Positions 7,280-17,136 of a stretch of DNA of 51,423 bases are shown piece after piece. Both the position numbers and the translations under genes were made by a program. Origin of the DNA: Nitrospira sp. LK70 (lineage in GTDB: Bacteria > Nitrospirota > Nitrospiria > Nitrospirales > Nitrospiraceae); the NCBI GenBank assembly GCA_011090425.1, contig PHGD01000016.1:1-51423 (forward strand), written 5' to 3'. The notes under the pieces are model-generated. The model saw only the letters and a program-made list of their open reading frames with translations. It was not told the origin of the DNA and ran no database searches. The first letter of the stretch is position 1; every line of letters begins with the position of its first letter.

Positions 7280-9748
7280 TCATCGGCCGGTTTGAGCTCC
7301 GGGCAAGGTCTCGCCAGTTTCCGCAGCCTGCGGAGGCAGGCCATAGGGACCTCCCGGCGCCGCCCAAGGAAGACCACGCTCACCCCACAGGAGCGGGCTC
7401 AAGAGAGTCCGTATCACACGCGTCCCGGAGTCCTCGGTCCAGCCGATCCCGGTGAGGCTCAACATGAAGCTGTACTGCTCGCGGTCCGGGAATTTCATAA
7501 AATAAAACCCCACCGACCAACACTTGCAGGGGTTCTGATAGAGCGCAACCGTATCCACTTCCGGAACTAGTCCGCTTTCGACGTCATAATAGGCCTTTGC
7601 CCCGAAGGTCCATCCCCAAGGGGTGCGGAACGCGCCGCCCATCGTGGCAAACAGGATTCCATTGGCCGGAGCAAACACTTCATTGAACGAAATGGCATTC
7701 CAAATATCCCCTCTCCGTACCCGCGAGCCGTCTCGTGCGTAACGCTGGCCCACCTCGACATACCAATTGGTTCCTTCTTGAAAACGAAGGTCGGTGTTGA
7801 TTTGACTGAACCCGAGTTGGTAGGGATCGACGAACGCATCGATCGTCAGATACCGATTGATCGGCGGGCGTAGCGCCCAGGCCTGGGACGCGGGTCCGAA
7901 TATCGGCGCACCCATTTGGGAGAGTCCGAATTGCGACGGAAGATTGTTGCCGATGACGGCCCGCATCCAGATATCAGAAAACCTTTTCCCTTGAATCGGC
8001 ACGGTCGCCGGTTGGAGCGGCTGGGTAATCGTTCCTATGGCGGGAGGAACGCCGGAGTCGTAATCAGCCGCCATCGTCTGCACATCACCGACATGATAGC
8101 TCTGGGCCACCATCAGATCGAGCCAATTGAAAGCGTTTCGCTTGCCGGATTCCAAGAGACGGCTGCGCAGCATGTAGGTCAGCAGATTCTTCCCCGGCAG
8201 ATCATCGACTGCGTCGATTTGAGGCAGATTGGACTGGTTGGTCACAGGAACATACTCGTAGGTGACCCTCGGTTCGATCGTATGCAGAAGACTGTTTCCA
8301 TCAGCCAGTGGGAACCGGCGTGCCAGCTTCGAAGTCGCATCCAGTCCCAGCCAAAACGTTTCTCGATTCTGCGCCTCATCATTTTGTATGCCCCTGGTAT
8401 AGTACACCTCACGAAACTTCGCCTGGGGGCGGAGTCCAATCATCCGCCCGAGATGAAACACCTCGGTCGAAATACCCGGAACCACGTTGATCCGACTGAG
8501 TGTAAATCCTTCCTGTCGGAACCAATAGACCTGTTGCCCGTCCATGCCGAAGAGGACAGGTGAATTGAACAATGAGACATAGGGTAGGTTATAGCCGGCC
8601 TCCGGGAGACGTTGGAACGTGTCCGCTCCTCCCAGTTGTAACGGCTGTAGATAAAGCCCCAGGAGATAGAGATTGCCGTAGGGCAAGCGCTGGGTCGCCA
8701 AGAAGTTTGATTCAGAACTCGGTAGCGCTCGGAGCGCTCCGGAATTGCTCAACTGATTCAAAATCTGTGGGTCTGAAAGCAAATTCGCGTTGGCTCGGAG
8801 CAAGAGGGTATCGGTGATGTATTGCGTATGGGTTCCGGTAAGCACCGCCCGTCCCTCTTTCGCAGGTTGCCCGCTTTCGCTGGCACCGGAGACGTTGGGA
8901 AGCTCCAGCTGTTGTAGATAGCTCACAAACCACTGGCCGCGAGATCGCCGGTCCAGAGCATACCGATACAGAAAATCCGACCCATACCCTAGGTTACTGT
9001 AGTACGATGGGGTCACCGTCAGATCGTGACTCGGATTGATCGCCCAAAAAAAGCTCTGTTTCACGTGGAATCCGAATCGATTATCATAGGTCGGGATCGG
9101 CATCAGAAATCCGGTTCGTCGTCTGTTCATCGGATAGGAAAAGAAGGGCACTGGAATCGTAGGCACGTCTAATACGCAGAACCAGGTGCCCTTCAATCCC
9201 AACGTGTCCCCGAGCGTCAGATCCAGATCTTTAAACCGAAAGCGCCAGGCCGGCACTTCTCCATCTTGCGCATCACAATTCGTAAAACTGCCGTCTTTCG
9301 CTCGGTAATGATATTCGGAAAATCTCTGTAGGAGGCCGCCGGATATTGAGGAGTTGGTCGTCGGAACGTAGAGCCGGCCATGCGTCACGACGCCGGCCTC
9401 AGTATTGATATTGAGATCCATCCGCTCAGCCGTCACGTCAGCCTGCGGGTCTGTTAAATGGACATGGCCGACGGCGGTGAGAATCCCCGGCAAGGCTTGA
9501 ATGGTAGCGTGGTCAGCCGTCAGCTTGATCGTTCCCTGCTGAATCACGACCGATCCGTTCGCTTCGAAGACGTCTTCCTCTTGTCGATAGTCGATACGTT
9601 CTGCCGTGATGTCGAGAGGAGCGGATCCAGCGGAGGATGTTCCGGCACCCACTCGGTTGTCTGCCGCTGATCCAGGAAACGGAACGACAACGAGGGCGGC
9701 GACGGCGAAGAAGAGCCGCCAGCGGACCGACGCGAGAGGACCCGCCAT
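7280..9748 (-). CDS. lptD: LPS-assembly outer-membrane protein LptD
   Basis: This 822-residue protein has a signal peptide (positively charged start, hydrophobic core, cut near GSAAD). An OstA/LptA-like jellyroll at about 40-150 is followed by a long beta-barrel rich in alternating Tyr/Phe/Trp and turn residues. LptD, with LptE, inserts lipopolysaccharide into the outer leaflet. The ATG at 9748 directly follows the folC stop (TAG-C-ATG) and gives the best signal peptide; an in-frame GTG at 9781 inside folC would add 11 residues. The few Cys (FTNCD, WFCVLD, NPCKC) do not mirror the E. coli four-Cys pattern exactly. No LptE candidate lies nearby. Confidence 0.93.
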   Translation of the reverse strand: MAGPLASVRWRLFFAVAALVVVPFPGSAADNRVGAGTSSAGSAPLDITAERIDYRQEEDVFEANGSVVIQQGTIKLTADHATIQALPGILTAVGHVHLTDPQADVTAERMDLNINTEAGVVTHGRLYVPTTNSSISGGLLQRFSEYHYRAKDGSFTNCDAQDGEVPAWRFRFKDLDLTLGDTLGLKGTWFCVLDVPTIPVPFFSYPMNRRRTGFLMPIPTYDNRFGFHVKQSFFWAINPSHDLTVTPSYYSNLGYGSDFLYRYALDRRSRGQWFVSYLQQLELPNVSGASESGQPAKEGRAVLTGTHTQYITDTLLLRANANLLSDPQILNQLSNSGALRALPSSESNFLATQRLPYGNLYLLGLYLQPLQLGGADTFQRLPEAGYNLPYVSLFNSPVLFGMDGQQVYWFRQEGFTLSRINVVPGISTEVFHLGRMIGLRPQAKFREVYYTRGIQNDEAQNRETFWLGLDATSKLARRFPLADGNSLLHTIEPRVTYEYVPVTNQSNLPQIDAVDDLPGKNLLTYMLRSRLLESGKRNAFNWLDLMVAQSYHVGDVQTMAADYDSGVPPAIGTITQPLQPATVPIQGKRFSDIWMRAVIGNNLPSQFGLSQMGAPIFGPASQAWALRPPINRYLTIDAFVDPYQLGFSQINTDLRFQEGTNWYVEVGQRYARDGSRVRRGDIWNAISFNEVFAPANGILFATMGGAFRTPWGWTFGAKAYYDVESGLVPEVDTVALYQNPCKCWSVGFYFMKFPDREQYSFMLSLTGIGWTEDSGTRVIRTLLSPLLWGERGLPWAAPGGPYGLPPQAAETGETLPGAQTGR

Positions 9749-9749
9749 G

Positions 9750-11048
9750 CTAACCACGAATCGGTGACAGCCCACAGCCACGCACTGCCGCTTTGATATC
9801 CCCTAGGAGCATCAACGATCCGGCAATACAGATGAGATCGTGAGGCATGGCTCGGCTTCTGGCGACTGTCATCGCGTCCATGGGAAGAACGGCCTCGAGC
9901 ACCGGTCCCTGCCATTCGTGCAGCGTTGCACGAAGCTCTCGGACCGTAGCAGACCGCGCGAGAGTCGCCTGCGTCAGCACGATTTCCGACACAAAGGGCA
10001 ACAGTGGAGCAATAAATCCATGTCGATCTTTATCCCGCATCATGCCCCATACGAGGATGATCCGAGAGGTGGAGTGACTGATGGAAAAGTCCTTGAGATA
10101 CTCCGCGAGCGCATGCGCGGCGGCAGGATTGTGGGCGCCGTCGAGCAGGACCTTTGGATACTCGTCGATCAGCTCCAAACGACCTTCCCATGAGACCGTA
10201 CGCAGGCCAGCACGCACGGCTATGTCATCCGCGTCGATTCCTGTTCGACCCACCGCTTCAAGGAGTGCCAACGCACAAGCGGCATTATCCAGCTGGTGAC
10301 GTCCTTCCAGACCGCAGATCAGATTCTCATAGACGCGCGTCACTCCCCGATAGGTGAGTCGCTCAGGACGATGTCCATCAATAGCAAAGTCCCGGCCAAG
10401 CTGCCACAGAGGGGCCGATCGATCCTGCGCAATCCGTCGCAGGACCTGTTCTGCTTCCTGCCCCATCCGCCCGATCACCACCGGTACAAACGGCTTGATG
10501 ATTCCCCCCTTTTCAAACGCGATCGCCTCCTCCTTGTGCCCCAGATACTCCTGATGGTCCAAACCGATCGTGGTGATCGCAGTGGCCAGCGGTTGCTCCA
10601 CGACGTTGGTTGCGTCGAACCGTCCGCCCAACCCGACTTCCAATACGGCGACGTCGACTTCTGAATCCGCGAAATAGAGGAACGCCAAGGCCGTCGTCAT
10701 CTCAAAAAAGGTCGGTTCCAGATCATCTTTCAGAGCGACTCGTAAACGCGCGATCACCGCTTCAACTTGATTCTCCGTGATCATGCACCCGTTGACACGA
10801 ATCCGTTCCCGAAATTCGACGAGGTGGGGAGACGTATACAGCCCAACGCGTCGACCTGACTGCTGAAGCACCGACGCAACCATCGCCGCCGTTGAACCTT
10901 TGCCGTTGGTTCCTCCGATATGAAGCGTGCGAAGCGAGCGATGGGGATTGCCGACCCTGTCTAACAGAATCCGCATCGGCTCCAGCCCCAGCTTGATACC
11001 GTGCTTCTGAAGCGCGTAGAGGTACTCGATGATGGAGGAGTAGCTCAT
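9750..11048 (-). CDS. folC: Folylpolyglutamate synthase / dihydrofolate synthase
   Basis: This 432-residue Mur-ligase-family enzyme adds glutamate to dihydropteroate and/or folates. The P-loop GGTNGKGST lies near residue 45. The motifs LEVGLGGRFDATN, TTIGLDHQEYLG and the C-terminal LLDGAHNPAAA segment are all typical. The ATG at 11048 is preferred; two TTG codons just upstream (11054, 11051) are in frame but no better placed. The order accD-folC-lptD on one strand with tiny gaps suggests an operon; accD-folC adjacency is widespread in bacteria. Confidence 0.95.
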   Translation of the reverse strand: MSYSSIIEYLYALQKHGIKLGLEPMRILLDRVGNPHRSLRTLHIGGTNGKGSTAAMVASVLQQSGRRVGLYTSPHLVEFRERIRVNGCMITENQVEAVIARLRVALKDDLEPTFFEMTTALAFLYFADSEVDVAVLEVGLGGRFDATNVVEQPLATAITTIGLDHQEYLGHKEEAIAFEKGGIIKPFVPVVIGRMGQEAEQVLRRIAQDRSAPLWQLGRDFAIDGHRPERLTYRGVTRVYENLICGLEGRHQLDNAACALALLEAVGRTGIDADDIAVRAGLRTVSWEGRLELIDEYPKVLLDGAHNPAAAHALAEYLKDFSISHSTSRIILVWGMMRDKDRHGFIAPLLPFVSEIVLTQATLARSATVRELRATLHEWQGPVLEAVLPMDAMTVARSRAMPHDLICIAGSLMLLGDIKAAVRGCGLSPIRG

Positions 11049-11073
11049 CAACAAGTCGGGAGGATGCAGAAAG

Positions 11074-11910
11074 CTAAAAATGATTCACGAGGGTGCCGAT
11101 CGTCTCCTTGAGACGCTTACGCTCGACGATCATATCGATCATGCCGTGTTCGAGAAGAAATTCGGCCCGTTGGAACTGATCCGGCAACTGTTGTTTGATG
11201 GTTTGTTCGATGACACGAGGTCCGGCAAACCCGATCAGCGCTTTCGGCTCGGCAATGATGACATCTCCCAGCATTGCCACGCTGGCTGTGACGCCGCCGA
11301 ACGTGGGATCGGAGAGGATCGAGATGAACGGCAGTTTGGCCTCGCCTAACTTCGCGATCGCGGTCGATGTCTTGGCCATTTGCATCAACGAAAGAATACC
11401 TTCCTGCATCCGGGCACCCCCGGAAGCAGTGACCAAGATGACCGGCAGCTTCAGTTCCAACGCACGATCAATCGCTCGACAGAGCTTTTCGCCGACCACG
11501 GATCCCATACTTCCACCCATAAAGCTGAAATCGAAGACGCAGAGCACCACACAGTGCCCATTGACCAGACCTTCGCCGATAACGAGGGCATCTTTCCGGC
11601 CCGTCTTTTCTTGATGAGCCTTCACACGATCTCGATAGGCCTTGGTGTCTTGGAAGGTCAATGGATCTTGGGGTTCGAGTTCGGCATCCCATTCTTTGAA
11701 GGTCCCGAGGTCGATGAGTAACCCGATTCGCTCGGTGACCGAGATCGGAAAGTGATACTCGCACTTCGGGCACACTTTGCTGTTCCGGTCGACTTCCTTC
11801 CGATAGACGATCTCCCGGCAATGGTTGCACTTGAGCCACATCCCCTCGCTGCCTTTCGAACGTGGCGACGGGCTAGATTCTGCGGGCTTCTCTTTCTTGA
11901 ACCAGGCCAT
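11074..11910 (-). CDS. accD: Acetyl-CoA carboxylase carboxyltransferase subunit beta
   Basis: This 278-residue subunit makes malonyl-CoA for fatty acid synthesis together with AccA. A zinc ribbon with Cys28, Cys31, Cys47 and Cys50 is followed by the crotonase-like carboxyltransferase fold, including the segments [11 protein letters not shown] and [11 protein letters not shown] and the GPRVIEQT region. The ATG at 11910 has an AGGAGA ribosome site. It is the first gene of the accD-folC-lptD-trxA-recN run. Confidence 0.97.
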   Translation of the reverse strand: MAWFKKEKPAESSPSPRSKGSEGMWLKCNHCREIVYRKEVDRNSKVCPKCEYHFPISVTERIGLLIDLGTFKEWDAELEPQDPLTFQDTKAYRDRVKAHQEKTGRKDALVIGEGLVNGHCVVLCVFDFSFMGGSMGSVVGEKLCRAIDRALELKLPVILVTASGGARMQEGILSLMQMAKTSTAIAKLGEAKLPFISILSDPTFGGVTASVAMLGDVIIAEPKALIGFAGPRVIEQTIKQQLPDQFQRAEFLLEHGMIDMIVERKRLKETIGTLVNHF

Positions 11911-11996
11911 TGCGCTCTCCTATCGGGTCTTGCACTCGATTCTCATAAGCAATGCCGAGCTTTGAGAAAGCATGCCATATCCACAGAGAGATGGTT

Positions 11997-12707
11997 TCAT
12001 TCCCCCGCAGACGACAGCGCCAACTTGAGCAACATCCACATGCCAATCGAGACACTGGCAACACTTGCCACACCCTGTACCGCCATAAAAAGGCGCTGAC
12101 TCATCGAACGCGAACAAATGACCGGCACACTGATCGTCAGCCCGATCACTATCATGCCGATAATCGAGCCGACTCCGAAGACGAGGATGGACAGAAGTCC
12201 GGCCCCCATCTCTTTCGTGGTGGCAAGAATCGTCAGCATCAACGCCGCCGATCCAGCCAGTCCATGAGCCATACCGATGCAGAGAGGGCGGATTGACTGA
12301 ACCATCCAATGCCGGTGCCGGTGATCCTCCTGCCACTGGTGGCTGTGCAGGTGGGAATGTCGTTCACCCTCGTGGTGATGGCTATGCACATGCCATCGTG
12401 CTCGGTAGAGTTTCAGCGCCAAGGAAGTGCCCAGGGCAATCAAAAGTATCGCCACCGCGGATTCAGCCAAGAATTCGAATTCCTGGGGAATGCGAATTCT
12501 CCATGCAAGCACAACCGACCCGACCAGCAATAGGGTGAAAGTGTGCCCAATGCCCCAACAGAGCCCCACTGCCCCAGATGCCAGAAGTGAGGGCCGCTCC
12601 GCAAGCACCGTCGAGACAGCGGCCAAATGATCGCTGTCCAAAGCATGCTGCAGCCCCAACAGGAATCCGAAGCCTAGCAACGACACAAATTGGGGATCAG
12701 GCAGCAT
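11997..12707 (-). CDS. Nickel/cobalt permease-like membrane protein (NicO/NiCoT/UreH type)
   Basis: This 236-residue protein has about six hydrophobic segments. TM1 carries the HALDSDH motif (His21, Asp24, Asp26, His27), the H-x4-D-H-like signature of nickel/cobalt permeases. A matching GMAHGLAGSAAL segment lies in the second half. Between the halves is a very His-rich loop (106-133, with HVHSHHH and HSHLHSH clusters) that probably binds metal at the membrane face. Substrate cannot be decided from sequence; Ni2+ or Co2+ uptake, or efflux as in RcnA, are all possible. It lies between accD and the molybdopterin genes. No metal riboswitch was seen in the 103-nt gap upstream. Confidence 0.82.
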   Translation of the reverse strand: MLPDPQFVSLLGFGFLLGLQHALDSDHLAAVSTVLAERPSLLASGAVGLCWGIGHTFTLLLVGSVVLAWRIRIPQEFEFLAESAVAILLIALGTSLALKLYRARWHVHSHHHEGERHSHLHSHQWQEDHRHRHWMVQSIRPLCIGMAHGLAGSAALMLTILATTKEMGAGLLSILVFGVGSIIGMIVIGLTISVPVICSRSMSQRLFMAVQGVASVASVSIGMWMLLKLALSSAGE

Positions 12708-12810
12708 GTTCTAGGAAATCAAACCCATGGACGACCTTCTTTTGAATAGTCGGCTGAAACAGAACTCTCGAAGGCGGGCGCCTATTGTAGCAGATCCGTC
12801 TATGAGAATC

Positions 12811-13875
12811 TCATCCTCCGCGGGCATGCATCTCTAAGTGTGGATCTTCACGGAGGCGATCGATCTCGATCAACCCTCCGTCTCGAAGCCCCACTCGTTC
12901 CAGCGCCTTACGCTCCTCCGCTCCGCGATCGCGGCGAGCAGCCCATCCCGATCGAATGATTTCCCGCATGTGGTCCGGGTGCTCGTTCATGCGAAGCGGC
13001 TTGCGGAGATCGACTCCCGACCCCGCATACAAGCACAGGTACCACAAGCCGTCGGCCGTAAGACGGCTGCGATCACAATGCGAACAAAACGGCGCCGTCG
13101 TCGAAGGAATAATCCCAAAGATCGCGCCATCCGGCAAGCGAAATCGCTGTGCTGGGGCGGCTCCTCGTCCCGGAAGCGGCGTGATCCGACCATACCGTCG
13201 GCTTAACAGATCCAGGATCATGTCTTGCGACAGAACCTTATCCAGGCTCCACTCGTTCGCCCCCCCGACATCCATATATTCGATGAAGCGAACCTCAGCC
13301 TGACAGTGTTTAGCAAATTCGATTAACGCACCCAGTTCATCCTCATTGAACCCACGAATGGCGACCGTATCAAGTTTGAAGTTGGTAAAGCCAGTTTTCC
13401 CGACCGACTCGATACCTTCCAGAACTCGTGAAAATTCATCCCGCCCGGTCAGTTGCCGGAACCGCTCTGGTCGGAGCGTATCGAGACTGATCGTCACCCG
13501 ATCAAGCCCCGCCTCGTAGAGTGCTTGCGCACAGTCGGCAAAGAGTATGCCGTTCGTGGTCAAGGCCACTTCAGTAATCCGCCGATCCTGTCGGAGTAAC
13601 CGCACCAGCCGTGCAAGATCTCGCCGCAGCAAAGGTTCACCACCGGTCAATCTGATCTTGTCGACTCCCAGATCAGCGAAGTATCTCGCGAGCGTCGCCA
13701 TTTCCTCGAGGCTGAGGATATCCTCGCGCGGCAGCCAGATGTACTCAGGCTCCGGCATGCAATACCGGCAGCGAAGATTGCAGCGATCCGTGACAGACAG
13801 TCGCAGACTGCCGAGTGGTCGACCGAACGTATCAACCACCGATGACAGAGAAGTATCGATCGATCCTGAACTCAC
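12811..13875 (-). CDS. moaA: GTP 3',8-cyclase, molybdenum cofactor biosynthesis
   Basis: This 354-residue radical SAM enzyme converts GTP to 3',8-cyclo-GTP, the first step of molybdopterin synthesis. The SAM 4Fe-4S cluster motif is C32-x3-C36-x2-C39 (RCNLRCRYC). The C-terminal substrate cluster is C264-x2-C267-x13-C281. The protein ends in the conserved Gly-Gly needed for activity. The start is GTG at 13875 behind a weak purine-rich site. moaA, moaD-moaE and moaC follow one another on the minus strand, so the cofactor pathway genes are probably co-transcribed from moaC. Confidence 0.97.
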   Translation of the reverse strand: MSSGSIDTSLSSVVDTFGRPLGSLRLSVTDRCNLRCRYCMPEPEYIWLPREDILSLEEMATLARYFADLGVDKIRLTGGEPLLRRDLARLVRLLRQDRRITEVALTTNGILFADCAQALYEAGLDRVTISLDTLRPERFRQLTGRDEFSRVLEGIESVGKTGFTNFKLDTVAIRGFNEDELGALIEFAKHCQAEVRFIEYMDVGGANEWSLDKVLSQDMILDLLSRRYGRITPLPGRGAAPAQRFRLPDGAIFGIIPSTTAPFCSHCDRSRLTADGLWYLCLYAGSGVDLRKPLRMNEHPDHMREIIRSGWAARRDRGAEERKALERVGLRDGGLIEIDRLREDPHLEMHARGG

Positions 13876-13941
13876 GAGTCCCTCTTACTGCAACCTTACC
13901 GCAACGGACGCTCAACCTTTCACCTGTGACGTTTAACACCC

Positions 13942-14637
13942 TTAAGGGTGTTCCTCCACCCACACTTCCCCTTCCGGCGTATGTTCCAGCTTCCAGATCG
14001 GCGTGATTTGCTTCAACTCGTCGATCGCCCACTTGCAGGCTCGGAATGCGTCCGCACGATGTTCGGCCCCGGCGATGATCAAGACGATGTTTTCACCGAT
14101 CGCAATTTCACCGTATCGATGGATGATGAGCAACTCTAGGATATCGAACTCTTTCAACGCTCGTTCCCGAATTTCACACAGCTTCCTCTGCGCCATTCCT
14201 TCGTAATGCTCGAACGTAATGCCATCGACAGCCCGCCCGCGGGACCGATCACGCGCAATGCCCAAGAACGTCGCGATTCCTCCGATTCGCTTCGATCGGC
14301 TGCGCACCAAATCAAGTTCCCGATCGATGGAAAAATCCTCCCGCTGCACACGGACGAATTGACCATCGTGAATCTGTTCCAGCCCTGTGCCTCCGGCAAA
14401 CGGAGGGAGCAAGGCAACCTCATCGTTATCCCGAATGACTGTTTCTTCCTGTGCGATTTCCTGATTCACCGACACAAGCACCTTCTTCTTCTGAATCAGT
14501 TCGCCGATCGTGGGATAGCGAGTGAGGATGTGCTCTATCAGCTCTTTAACCGGTCGCCCATTGGCCACATTCAGCGACAGGGAACTCTGATTTCCCGCCA
14601 GCATTTTCGTCATACCGAACAATCGAACCGTGATCAT
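13942..14637 (-). CDS. Fused MoaD-MoaE molybdopterin synthase
   Basis: This 231-residue protein joins both subunits of molybdopterin synthase. Residues 1-83 are a ubiquitin-like MoaD ending in LLPPFAGG. Residues from about 92 are MoaE, with HRYGEIAIGE, AEHRADAF, the catalytic-type Lys in DELK and WKLE, and the end motif TPEGEVWVEE. In separate MoaD the C-terminal Gly-Gly becomes a thiocarboxylate. Here it is internal (Gly82-Gly83), so cleavage after it would be needed, as reported for Mycobacterium MoaX. ATG start at 14637. The gene sits between moaC and moaA. Confidence 0.93.
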   Translation of the reverse strand: MITVRLFGMTKMLAGNQSSLSLNVANGRPVKELIEHILTRYPTIGELIQKKKVLVSVNQEIAQEETVIRDNDEVALLPPFAGGTGLEQIHDGQFVRVQREDFSIDRELDLVRSRSKRIGGIATFLGIARDRSRGRAVDGITFEHYEGMAQRKLCEIRERALKEFDILELLIIHRYGEIAIGENIVLIIAGAEHRADAFRACKWAIDELKQITPIWKLEHTPEGEVWVEEHP

Positions 14638-14649
14638 CGTCCCCCAGTC

Positions 14650-15156
14650 TTAACCTGAACCATAATCCTTCCTGGTATATGTCCCTGACTTCCCGCCTGA
14701 TTTGGAAAGCAGGGAGACATCACTGAAACTCATCCCTCGATCCACTGCCTTGCACATGTCGTAAATGGTCAGCGCCGCGACCGTGGCCGCCGTCATCGCC
14801 TCCATTTCGACTCCCGTCGGCCCTGTCGTCTTAGCGGTTGCCGTAATGGTGATGGAACAGCGCCCCCCTGCGTCGGGCTGCGGCTCCTCTTTGAAGGAGA
14901 GATCGACACTGGTGAGTAGAATCGGATGACACATGGGGATCAGGTCCGGCGTCTTCTTCGCACCCATCACCCCCGCAACCTGCGCAACCGCCAAGACATC
15001 GCCCTTGGCGATCTTGCCTCGTTGAATCTTTTCAAGAGTTTCGGGGAACAGAAACACCTTGGCTTGAGCAGTGGCAAGCCGTTCGGTCGAATCCTTGGTA
15101 GTGATATCGACCATCCGCGCCCGTCCCGATTCATCGAAGTGGGTGAATTCGTCCAT
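14650..15156 (-). CDS. moaC: Cyclic pyranopterin monophosphate synthase
   Basis: This 168-residue enzyme converts 3',8-cyclo-GTP to cyclic pyranopterin monophosphate, the step after MoaA. Diagnostic segments are [14 protein letters not shown] at the start, [12 protein letters not shown] with the active-site His, GVEMEAMTA and the C-terminal KSGGKSGTY loop. The ATG at 15156 matches the usual family N-terminus. The frame stays open to an ATG at 15261, which would add 35 residues unlike the family. It is the promoter-proximal gene of the moaC-moaDE-moaA set, 12 nt from moaDE. Confidence 0.95.
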   Translation of the reverse strand: MDEFTHFDESGRARMVDITTKDSTERLATAQAKVFLFPETLEKIQRGKIAKGDVLAVAQVAGVMGAKKTPDLIPMCHPILLTSVDLSFKEEPQPDAGGRCSITITATAKTTGPTGVEMEAMTAATVAALTIYDMCKAVDRGMSFSDVSLLSKSGGKSGTYTRKDYGSG

Positions 15157-15326
15157 TTTGTCTGTTGAATCAGTATGTTGCAATCGATACGTAGCGGGAT
15201 TATAGGTGCCGCCGGAGAGGAAGGTCAAGAAAGGGAGATTTTCCTCGGCGCTTTCCACCATGTGGTCACTCGCCGCAACAAAGCCTGTGTTTGCATGATG
15301 ATCACCGTAGGGTTACAGAGCAGGTT

Positions 15327-16856
15327 TCACGGGAGATAATAGCGAATCGTCGTCATGATCGTATGCTGTTCCCCCCAGGGCGTTATCCCGTTTAAGCCCG
15401 ACCACACAGTGCGATGTGTGTACTGATAGGAGAGTCCGAGCGCGACGATCCCAAGATCTGAGTTGATCATCCGATACCAAAACCCAGGTTGAACCTGGCT
15501 GACGGTCTGATTGCCGGCGTGGCAAGGCTGAGTTCCCGGATCTTCGACTCCACAACCACTGAGGTCAGCCAAGGGGGAACCGTATCCGATCGATGTGCCG
15601 GCATAGGCTGTTCTCGCGTAATGCTCTAACCCGTAGTATGCATAGACATCCCAATCCTCTCCCGGATGCCATTCGAGTCCTGCCATAAAATGGACCGCTG
15701 GAATCGGCACAACCCTGCCCGAGGGGCTGGCGACGACATCGGCCCCGATCGTGGAGGCATAGCGACCGATTCCTTGTCCTACCAAACCTTCAGCGATCAG
15801 AGTGAGCCTTGGTGTTACGGGAAGCACGGCAGCCAGTCCTAGCCCGCCACCGACAGCGACATGGTTCTCACCACCTAATCGATCCCGAAAAAATCTGACA
15901 AGACCTTTCATTTCCCAGTGCCCATATCTGGGCTCCCATACCAGCTTCCCTACGATGTCCGGTGCAAGATCAGTCGAAATACCATTGGCTCCCGGCGTGG
16001 CACTGGTGGTGAAAAAATTAGAGGGATTTTGGGCATTGGAGGAGGTATTGAAACCCTGTACGCCGGTCGGCTGAACGACTCCGTTCACATTGGTTTCTGG
16101 ATTTTCGATCGAAACAGCCATGAGGAAACTGGGACCGAAGGCTTTGGTGACACGCAATCCCCATTGCCGCGCCCAATTGTTCCCCACCACTGTTTGGAGG
16201 TCCGTGTTAAGAGGGATGAACTCGTGTCTCGGCTTGATTCTGTCGCGATAGGTGGTGAGAAGAGACCAGCTTTGGCCGAACAAGACGGAGAGGCCATTAG
16301 GAAGATCGACATTACCCCACACTTGGCGCAGCCTCGGCCCCCAGCTATTCGTCTCCAATTCGTTCGAGTAGGTCGAGCCGCCGAGAAAGTCGAATTCGAC
16401 ATAGCCGGCGACCGCAGTTTTCCGATATTCCCCTTCGACTAAGAGGTTCAAACGGGAACCACGAGCCGTTCCTCGAAATTCCGAAAGCTGGCTGTTGGCT
16501 GACCCTTGGAGCGCGATGTTTCCATACGTACTTTGAACGTCTGCATTTTCATTGGTAGAACGGAAGATAGCGGTTCCGTCGAAAAAACCACCAGGTGAAA
16601 TGACGATGCCTTTGTACCGAAACAGCTGGTATCCTCGCCCAGCAATCCGCCCCGCAGTGGATAACCCCCGACTCGTAGATTGTTGCCCCTCCTCCGCTGT
16701 GGCATTCGCATCCGAGCCTTCCGGACTACTGGCCGGTTGATCCACCGCCGAGGTATCAGCAAATACCTCCGCGCTCGAATACCACTGCATGAACAAAAGG
16801 GCGAGGAAGGCTAGCCTGGCAAAGTAAGAGCGATCACGACCGACATTCCACGACAT
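15327..16856 (-). CDS. Outer-membrane beta-barrel protein, porin-like
   Basis: This 509-residue protein has a signal peptide (hydrophobic core ARLAFLALLFMQW, cut near VFA-D) and a Ser/Pro/Glu-rich linker at about 33-65. A long region of alternating hydrophobic/polar strands with many aromatic residues follows, ending in RYYLP, a plausible barrel end strand. The layout recalls DcaP-like porins, but no specific family can be assigned. Two Cys near 445-455 (SGCGVEDPGTQPC) could form a disulfide in an extracellular loop. It starts with ATG at 16856 and is not obviously linked to the moa genes downstream. Confidence 0.65.
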   Translation of the reverse strand: MSWNVGRDRSYFARLAFLALLFMQWYSSAEVFADTSAVDQPASSPEGSDANATAEEGQQSTSRGLSTAGRIAGRGYQLFRYKGIVISPGGFFDGTAIFRSTNENADVQSTYGNIALQGSANSQLSEFRGTARGSRLNLLVEGEYRKTAVAGYVEFDFLGGSTYSNELETNSWGPRLRQVWGNVDLPNGLSVLFGQSWSLLTTYRDRIKPRHEFIPLNTDLQTVVGNNWARQWGLRVTKAFGPSFLMAVSIENPETNVNGVVQPTGVQGFNTSSNAQNPSNFFTTSATPGANGISTDLAPDIVGKLVWEPRYGHWEMKGLVRFFRDRLGGENHVAVGGGLGLAAVLPVTPRLTLIAEGLVGQGIGRYASTIGADVVASPSGRVVPIPAVHFMAGLEWHPGEDWDVYAYYGLEHYARTAYAGTSIGYGSPLADLSGCGVEDPGTQPCHAGNQTVSQVQPGFWYRMINSDLGIVALGLSYQYTHRTVWSGLNGITPWGEQHTIMTTIRYYLP

Positions 16857-17136
16857 CGCACTGCTCCGGATCTATTTTTAGTGGCTTCACGCTCCGACAG
16901 AGACCGGTTCTCCTCTTCCATGCTCCGTATGGTCAAACGCAGTTCCGTTGTCGCATCGACTATGGTTTTATGCCTGCCATGTCGCCACCATCTCTGGTCG
17001 CGCCCATGCCGCCATAGCGGCACACAGGCAAGCTCCTCGACTCTTCATCTTGCCGGCGAAAATGTGACGTCCTCGGCGCCGTCACTCAGGACCTACAGGA
17101 CTCATGGCAGCGAGGCCGCTACTCTAGCACGTTACT

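Noticed and set aside
7194-7367. Longer frame upstream of trxA with ATG at 7223 and further starts to 7367
   Set aside because: The perfect AAGGAGG fits only the GTG at 7193, and the extra residues do not match thioredoxin.
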